Shown here: positions 6,702 through 10,138 of the stretch, piece by piece | Layout of the letters: every line of letters begins with the position of its first letter | Numbering within the stretch: position 1 is the stretch's first letter | From: JAFGOY01 sp034430335 | GTDB taxonomy: Bacteria > Chloroflexota > Anaerolineae > Aggregatilineales > UBA3940 | Direction of reading: 5' to 3' | DNA: 10,138 nucleotides | Assembly (NCBI GenBank): GCA_034430335.1 | Contig: DAOUES010000360.1 | Coordinates: forward strand, 1 to 10,138 | Notes under the pieces: generated by a model | The model's input: only the letters and a program-made list of their open reading frames with translations | Databases searched by the model: none | What the model was told of the DNA's origin: nothing | Program-made: the position numbers and the translations under genes

Positions 6702-6728
6702 GTACGGGCACAGCGCTGCTGTGCCCGC
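6702..6728 (+). repeat. Hairpin repeat, family II copy 2
   Basis: CGGGCACAGC (6705-6714) pairs perfectly with GCTGTGCCCG (6718-6727) around loop GCT. It matches the first hairpin at 4613-4632. One stem pair differs, with both partners changed (GGGCGCAGC/GCTGCGCCC there, GGGCACAGC/GCTGTGCCC here). Such a compensatory change argues that the stem itself is maintained. The second hairpin of copy 1 is absent here. Confidence 0.55.
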
Positions 6729-6767
6729 TTTCTTCCTCTATTTTCGACTTCGCCGACAGAACAGAGC

Positions 6768-6796
6768 TTGTCCCCGTCCATCTAATCGATCATAAT
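6768..6796 (+). promoter_or_regulatory. Possible promoter of the small membrane protein gene
   Basis: TTGTCC (6768-6773, four of six matches) is 17 bases upstream of CATAAT (6791-6796, five of six matches). The predicted start near 6803 is about 34 bases before the ATG at 6837. Confidence 0.45.
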
Positions 6797-6836
6797 TCAC
6801 ACAGGTACTGTCGTATGCATACACCGAAGTCTGACA

Positions 6837-7076
6837 ATGGCTTTCTTGATTCTTCTGCTGGCTTTCATATCGCTGATCTCATGGCTCTGGCCCGAACGAT
6901 TCATGCGTTTCTGTAGAAACAGGGGAGCAGCAGATTCTAAGGGTGATCTGGCACTCTCCCTCTCGCTTACCAGCAAACTATGGCGAACCGACCGTTCCTA
7001 CCTGGATTATGCACGGTATTTGTTTCCACTCGTCGCCATATTTCTCCTTGTGATATGGATTCTCACCGAGATATAG
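6837..7076 (+). CDS. Small two-TM membrane protein of unknown function
   Basis: 79 residues. An N-terminal hydrophobic segment (MAFLILLLAFISLISWLW, 1-18) is followed directly by PERFMRFCRNRG, a polar middle (30-56), and a second hydrophobic segment (about 60-77, including LFPLVAIFLLVIWI). The W-P-E-R-F motif right after the first helix, with a Tyr/Arg-rich approach to the second (YLDYARYLFP), resembles small uncharacterised two-helix membrane proteins of many bacteria; I do not assign a family. No strong ribosome site is visible before the ATG, which lowers confidence. A plausible promoter sits at 6768-6796. Codon use is less G/C-biased at third positions than in neighbouring genes. The gene stands alone between the ABC operon and the GNAT gene. 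Confidence 0.55.
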   Translation: MAFLILLLAFISLISWLWPERFMRFCRNRGAADSKGDLALSLSLTSKLWRTDRSYLDYARYLFPLVAIFLLVIWILTEI

Positions 7077-7103
7077 ACAACAACTGGCACTCCACCGGTT
7101 CTG

Positions 7104-7148
7104 ATCTCCCCCAGAGCTGGGGGAGATGTCGCGTAGCGACAGAGGGGG
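7104..7148 (+). repeat. Composite hairpin repeat, family I copy B
   Basis: Hairpin 1 is ATCTCCCCCA (7104-7113) / TGGGGGAGAT (7118-7127), and the inner G/C could extend it by one pair. Hairpin 2 is TGTCGC (7127-7132) / GCGACA (7136-7141) with loop GTA. The tail GAGGGGG ends at 7148. The tail CGACAGAGGGGG (7137-7148) is identical to that of copy C, while the middle hairpin has a different sequence. It lies upstream of the GNAT gene at 7184. Confidence 0.7.
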
Positions 7149-7183
7149 ACGTAACACTCCTGCGCTATAGAAAGGACCCACCC

Positions 7184-7714
7184 ATGCCCGACTATATCAT
7201 CCGCGAAGCAACCCTCGACGATGCCGAGGCGCTGCTCGAATACCTGAAAATCCTCGCCGAGGAGCCGAACATTCCCCTCCCCCTCGTCCCCGGCTGCGTG
7301 ACCCTCACTCTCGAAGACGAGTGCGGCTACCTCACCACCCACATCGAACCGGAAAATGCCCTGTACCTCGTCGTCGAGGCTGACGGCGAGATCGTCGGGT
7401 CGCTCCACTGCACCCCACACCCAAGCCCGATTATGGCCCCGATGGTTGCCCACGTGGTCGAGATTGGCCTCTCGCTCTTGCCGGAGTGGCGCGGCAAAGG
7501 CATCGGCCCCGAACTGATGAAACGCGGCATCGACTGGGCAAAGCAGACCGGCATAATCAGGCGCATCGAGCTTGAGGTATTTGTCTACAACGAAAAAGCG
7601 ATTCGAATCTACGAGCGCCTCGGCTTCGAGCACGAAGGCCGCCGCCGCAAAGCCTACTTCCGCGCCGGTGAATACTTGGATACGCTGCGGATGGCCCTCT
7701 GGATCGGAGATTAG
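7184..7714 (+). CDS. GNAT-family N-acetyltransferase
   Basis: 176 residues forming one complete GNAT domain that would transfer an acetyl group from acetyl-CoA to an amine. Strand-to-loop motif A is visible as IGLSLLPEWRGKGIG (94-108), with R103-G-K-G-I-G as the pyrophosphate-binding loop. The C-terminal signature is NEKAIRIYERLGFEHEG (136-152), typical of Rim-like and small-molecule acetyltransferases. I chose ATG 7184 over upstream in-frame starts because AAAGGA (7171-7176) lies 7 bases before it, residues 4-12 begin the first strand (YIIREATLD), and an upstream extension would run through repeat copy B. The substrate cannot be read from sequence. It converges with the acetyltransferase gene at 7858-8451, with repeat copy C between them. 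Confidence 0.9.
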   Translation: MPDYIIREATLDDAEALLEYLKILAEEPNIPLPLVPGCVTLTLEDECGYLTTHIEPENALYLVVEADGEIVGSLHCTPHPSPIMAPMVAHVVEIGLSLLPEWRGKGIGPELMKRGIDWAKQTGIIRRIELEVFVYNEKAIRIYERLGFEHEGRRRKAYFRAGEYLDTLRMALWIGD

Positions 7715-7763
7715 ATTTTCTACCTGATCCGTTAAGCGAATCAAACAAGGCCAACCTTGATCG

Positions 7764-7816
7764 CCCCCTGTGGGGGATGATGTATGCAGCCGCAAAACGG
7801 CTGCCGACAGAGGGGG
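7764..7816 (+). repeat. Composite hairpin repeat, family I copy C
   Basis: Hairpin 1 is CCCCC (7764-7768) / GGGGG (7772-7776) with loop TGT. Hairpin 2 is GCAGCCG (7786-7792) / CGGCTGC (7798-7804) with loop CAAAA. The tail CGACAGAGGGGG (7805-7816) is shared with copy B. It sits between the convergent stops of the two acetyltransferase genes and could act as a two-way transcription end. Confidence 0.7.
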
Positions 7817-7857
7817 TGCTCCTGCACGCACAAAATCGAGAGCGCCCCACCTCGCCT

Positions 7858-8451
7858 TTACCTTATCATCGACTCCCCCGCCCGCAGCGCCGACCGCCAC
7901 GCCTCCGACCCCCGCGCCTCGTCGACCGCTCGCGGCGGCTCAGGCTGATCGACATGCGGGCATAGATCGCGCTGCCACCACCCGACATCCCGCCACGCGC
8001 CCAGCTTGTAGCCCACCCCCCGGTACACGCCGACCGGCTCAAATCCCATCGACTCGTGCAGCCCGACACTCCCCGGATTGGGCAGCGCGATCCCGGCAAA
8101 CAGGTTGACATATCCCAGCAGTTCCAGCGCCGCGAACAATGACGTGTACAGCGTCTTCCCTACCCCCTGCCGCCGGTACCGCTCGCCGACATAGACCGAC
8201 ACATCCACCGACCATTGATATGCGGATCGCTCCCGGTGGCGGCTGGCATAGGCATACCCCGCCACCTGTTGATCGATCTCAAGCACCAGCCAGGGATAGT
8301 CACGCGTCGTCCGCTCGATCCGCGCCGCTATCTCGTCCAGGGTTGGCACGTCGGTCTCGAACGAGATCGCCGTATTCTCGACCACCGGCCTGTAGATATC
8401 TAGAATCGCCGCGCAGTCGGCGCGGGTGGCTTCCCGGATAATCGTCTTCAT
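7858..8451 (-). CDS. Phosphinothricin/methionine-sulfoximine-type N-acetyltransferase
   Basis: 197 residues of the PAT/Bar/MddA branch of the GNAT superfamily, which acetylates the amino group of phosphinothricin or methionine sulfoximine-like glutamate analogues. Family landmarks in order are TAISFETDVPT (27-37), YPWLVLEID (52-60), GYAYASRHRERSAYQWSVDVSVYV (65-88), the acetyl-CoA loop YRRQGVGKTLY (92-102), IALPNPGSVGLHESMGF (121-137), GYKLGAWRDVGWWQRDL (147-163). A weak GAGAAG lies upstream of the ATG. The C-terminal tail beyond residue 164 (about 33 residues, Arg/Glu-rich) exceeds the usual family length and may be a neutral extension. Natural substrates of such proteins are often methionine sulfone or sulfoximine, so phosphinothricin detoxification should not be assumed. 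Confidence 0.88.
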   Translation of the reverse strand: MKTIIREATRADCAAILDIYRPVVENTAISFETDVPTLDEIAARIERTTRDYPWLVLEIDQQVAGYAYASRHRERSAYQWSVDVSVYVGERYRRQGVGKTLYTSLFAALELLGYVNLFAGIALPNPGSVGLHESMGFEPVGVYRGVGYKLGAWRDVGWWQRDLCPHVDQPEPPRAVDEARGSEAWRSALRAGESMIR

Positions 8452-8487
8452 TTCTACATCTTCTCGTTTCTATCAACCGCTGCCCGC

Positions 8488-8525
8488 AAAACAAAGGCCC
8501 GGCATGGACACCGCCACACCAGGCC
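8488..8525 (-). terminator. Intrinsic-type terminator after the HUMPS-family gene
   Basis: On the minus strand, GGCCTGG (from 8525 to 8519) can pair with CCGGGCC (8502 to 8496) with one wobble. The stem is followed at once by TTTGTTTT (8495 to 8488). It lies 30 bases after the stop at 8555 and before the acetyltransferase gene, so it probably ends the slipin-HUMPS transcript. Confidence 0.55.
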
Positions 8526-8554
8526 CCGATCATCATCACAATCTAACTCACGCG

Positions 8555-9220
8555 CTATTCAATCGTCTCCAGGAACTGCCGTGACATCGCTCCGACATCC
8601 GTATCGGTGCGGATGCCGACCCAGGGATCGCTTGGCCTGACCAGATTGGCGACGACGATGCTGGCCCCGTTGAAAATTGCGCTGCGCGCCTCTTTGAGGT
8701 CAACCCCGCCCGCCGCCGAGATCATCACCGGGTATTTGCTCCGCAGCCGGTTGACGTGCCGGTACTGGATCACCTTCCCGCGTATCGTTTCCTCGTCGCG
8801 GCCCCGGTGCAGTATGACCACGTCGGGCGGGGTGCGCAGCTTTACGACCACCCGCAGCGGGTCGGCGACGCCCAACATGTCGATCATCGACACCATGCCC
8901 AGTTTCTTGCATGTTTCGATGAACAGCTTCAGCGTCTCGATTGGTGCGCTCCCGACGGCGGTCACCGCCGTTGCGCCTGCCGCGCGGACCATCTCCACTT
9001 CTTCCTCCGCGCCATCGGTGATCTTCAAGTCGGCGACAATCGAGCCGCTCCAGAACATGCGGATCGTCATCAGCCCGGCCAGCCCCTCCCGCTTCATGAA
9101 AGGCGTCCCGGCCTCGATCAGAATCCGGTCGCTTTTCACGATCCGGGGCAGGATTTGCCGCACCATTCCCACGTCAGAGTTAAAGGCGATCTGTAAGTAA
9201 CGCTTCCTATCGTCAAGCAT
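8555..9220 (-). CDS. OMP-decarboxylase/HUMPS-superfamily enzyme
   Basis: 221 residues forming a (beta/alpha)8 barrel of the orotidine-5'-phosphate decarboxylase suprafamily. This group includes OMP decarboxylase, 3-keto-L-gulonate-6-phosphate decarboxylase and 3-hexulose-6-phosphate synthase. The diagnostic D-x-K-x-x-D is ADLKITD, with D64, K66 and D69. The later strand motif VVILHRGRDEE (135-145) corresponds to the LHTG-like segment of hexulose-phosphate synthases, and ISAAGGVD (167-174) to the phosphate-binding loop. At the first strand the family Asp (usually LQ-A-LD) is Asn here (LQIAFN, N14), so the substrate may differ from that of known members. No phosphohexuloisomerase gene is nearby to support a formaldehyde-fixing role. 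The gene starts 15 bases after the slipin stop codon, with ACCAGG as the ribosome site, so the two form an operon. Superfamily call is firm; substrate unknown. Confidence 0.85.
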   Translation of the reverse strand: MLDDRKRYLQIAFNSDVGMVRQILPRIVKSDRILIEAGTPFMKREGLAGLMTIRMFWSGSIVADLKITDGAEEEVEMVRAAGATAVTAVGSAPIETLKLFIETCKKLGMVSMIDMLGVADPLRVVVKLRTPPDVVILHRGRDEETIRGKVIQYRHVNRLRSKYPVMISAAGGVDLKEARSAIFNGASIVVANLVRPSDPWVGIRTDTDVGAMSRQFLETIE

Positions 9221-9235
9221 CGTGATCGCCTGGTC

Positions 9236-10018
9236 TTATTCTTCGCCGAGCAGCGCGTTGAAGGCCCTACCTATTTCGGCGGGCATGAACAGTATGATCT
9301 TCTCCGAAGGGTCGGCAGCGATATCGCGGATGGTTTGCAGCGTGCGCAGGTGCAGCGCGCCCGGCGTCTTGGCGAGGTTTTCCGCTGCCTGGGCCAGGTT
9401 CGCCGAGGCCGACAACTCACCCTGGGAGTTGATGATCATCGCCCGGCGCTCGCGTTCCGCTTCGGCCTGTTTTGCCATCGCCCGCTTCATCTCGGCAGGC
9501 AGCTCGACCTCCTGAATTTTGATCGATTCCACGTCGACGCCCCAGCCGCTCGTTTCCGAGTCGACGATCGTCTTGATCGATTCGGCAATCGACTCGCGCT
9601 CGGTCAGCACGAAGTCCATCTCGGCGTTGCCGATCACGTCACGCAGGGCCGCCTGGGTATACTGCCGCACCGCGAAAGCGTAATCCTCGATCTTGATGAT
9701 CACATCCTCCGGGCTGACCACCTTGAAGTAGACCACCGCGTTGACCAGCATCGGGATGTTGTCGCGGGTCATCACTTCCTGGCGGGGGATATCGGCGGTC
9801 TTGATTCGCATATCGACCTTGCGCATCGTCTGCAAAATCGGGATGACGAGCGTCAGGCCGGGCTCGCGGGTATTTTTGTACTTACCGAGTTGAAACACCA
9901 CGCCGCGCTCGTATTGATACAGCATACGGATGCTGCGCAGTAAAACGAACCCGACGACAATCGCCAGTCCGATAAAGAAGCAGCTTCCAACGGTAGCTAA
10001 ACCGGCAAAATTTTCCAC
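9236..10018 (-). CDS. Slipin/stomatin-type SPFH (Band 7) membrane protein
   Basis: 260 residues from the chosen GTG start at 10018. A TM helix (about residues 7-28) is followed by the stomatin core: YERGVVFQLGKY, PGLTLVIPILQ, RQEVMTRDN, a Band 7 domain with LRDVIGNAEMDFVLTERE, then SGWGVDVESIKIQEVELP and the helical MKRAMAKQAEAERERRA. The C-terminal LRTLQTIRDIA-to-ILFMPAE segment is characteristic of slipins, which oligomerise at the membrane and organise microdomains or protease partners. An in-frame ATG lies further upstream at 10072. GTG 10018 is preferred because AGGAGG (10024-10029) is 5 bases before it, and the extended -10 promoter predicts a transcript start downstream of that ATG. 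An NfeD-like partner, common for slipins, is absent from the window. The HUMPS-family gene follows after 15 bases. Confidence 0.9.
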   Translation of the reverse strand: MENFAGLATVGSCFFIGLAIVVGFVLLRSIRMLYQYERGVVFQLGKYKNTREPGLTLVIPILQTMRKVDMRIKTADIPRQEVMTRDNIPMLVNAVVYFKVVSPEDVIIKIEDYAFAVRQYTQAALRDVIGNAEMDFVLTERESIAESIKTIVDSETSGWGVDVESIKIQEVELPAEMKRAMAKQAEAERERRAMIINSQGELSASANLAQAAENLAKTPGALHLRTLQTIRDIAADPSEKIILFMPAEIGRAFNALLGEE

Positions 10019-10062
10019 CGAAACCTCCTGTAAATAGTCAGAATGTATACGAACCTGTGAGC

Positions 10063-10094
10063 ATTGTAGCATAGAACTGTTGACAGCGCGTCAA
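10063..10094 (-). promoter_or_regulatory. Extended -10 promoter of the slipin-HUMPS operon
   Basis: On the minus strand, TGCTACAAT (10071 to 10063) is an extended -10 box with five of six core matches. TTGACG (10094 to 10089) lies 20 bases upstream, too far for ideal -35 use but compatible with extended -10 dependence. TTGAC-N5-GTCAA at 10080-10094 forms an inverted repeat that could be an operator. The predicted start near 10056 lies 38 bases before the GTG start. Confidence 0.5.
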
Positions 10095-10138
10095 AGGCGC
10101 GGGCGGGCAGCCTCCCAAATCTGGGGGGGATCAGGGCG

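Noticed and set aside
4501..7816. CRISPR array suggested by recurrent hairpins
   Set aside because: Copies are far apart, unequal, and lack regular repeat-spacer spacing; no cas genes are present.
7007..7900. 297-codon minus-strand frame opposite the GNAT gene
   Set aside because: The opposite strand encodes an unmistakable GNAT domain with a ribosome site, and this frame crosses two hairpin repeats.
8555..9220. pyrF (orotidine-5'-phosphate decarboxylase of pyrimidine synthesis)
   Set aside because: The D-x-K-x-x-D pattern and the LHRG-type motif fit the HUMPS branch better, the strand-one Asp is missing, and no pyrimidine genes are nearby.
10111..10138. Possible further family I repeat at the right edge (CCTCCCAAATCTGGGGGGG)
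   Set aside because: Only a weak C/G-tract pairing is visible before the window ends, and neither the middle hairpin nor the tail can be checked.

Overview
The window is a G+C-rich bacterial chromosome segment with short intergenic regions rich in hairpin repeats. A Chloroflexota-like (Anaerolineae-type) organism is my best guess. It rests on the TIR/FGE-fold fusion, the stomatin plus HUMPS-family pair, the sigma70-type promoters and the C-tract/G-tract hairpin repeats. No rRNA or other phylogenetic marker is present, so the assignment is weak.

Layout. (1) 2-211 (+) is the end of a membrane protein entering from the left. (2) 248-1882 (-) encodes a 544-residue multidomain protein: a TIR domain, a Gly/Val tetrad-repeat strip, a HEAT-like helical segment, a Pro/Glu linker and an FGE-sulfatase (C-type-lectin-like) fold. 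It looks like a sensor-effector conflict protein. Its C-terminus resembles the variable region of diversity-generating-retroelement targets, but no reverse transcriptase or template repeat lies in the window. (3) Divergent from it, 2008-6652 (+) holds a TetR-family regulator and two half-size ABC exporters. The tetR promoter is overlapped by two tandem TATAC-N3-GTATA-like palindromes. The ABC subunits have complementary non-canonical ATPase motifs, as in heterodimeric exporters of the TM287/288, BmrCD and LmrCD type. The first overlaps tetR by 14 bases. The second is separated from the first by a 349-base spacer full of hairpin repeats and probably has its own promoter. (4) 6653-7183 contains a terminator-like hairpin, a second copy of a hairpin repeat, a promoter, a small two-TM protein (6837-7076) and another repeat. 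(5) Two convergent GNAT acetyltransferases follow: a generic one (7184-7714, +) and a phosphinothricin/methionine-sulfoximine-type one (7858-8451, -), with a repeat between them. (6) 8555-10018 (-) is a two-gene unit encoding a slipin/stomatin SPFH protein and an OMP-decarboxylase/HUMPS-superfamily enzyme. It has an extended -10 promoter upstream and an intrinsic-type terminator downstream.

How the genes fit together. The TetR-ABC block reads as a self-regulated efflux unit, in which ligand binding to TetR would release the promoter. The TIR protein has its own promoter and may work alone. The least explained signals are the TIR-FGE protein and two families of intergenic hairpin elements whose stems change sequence between copies while keeping base pairing.
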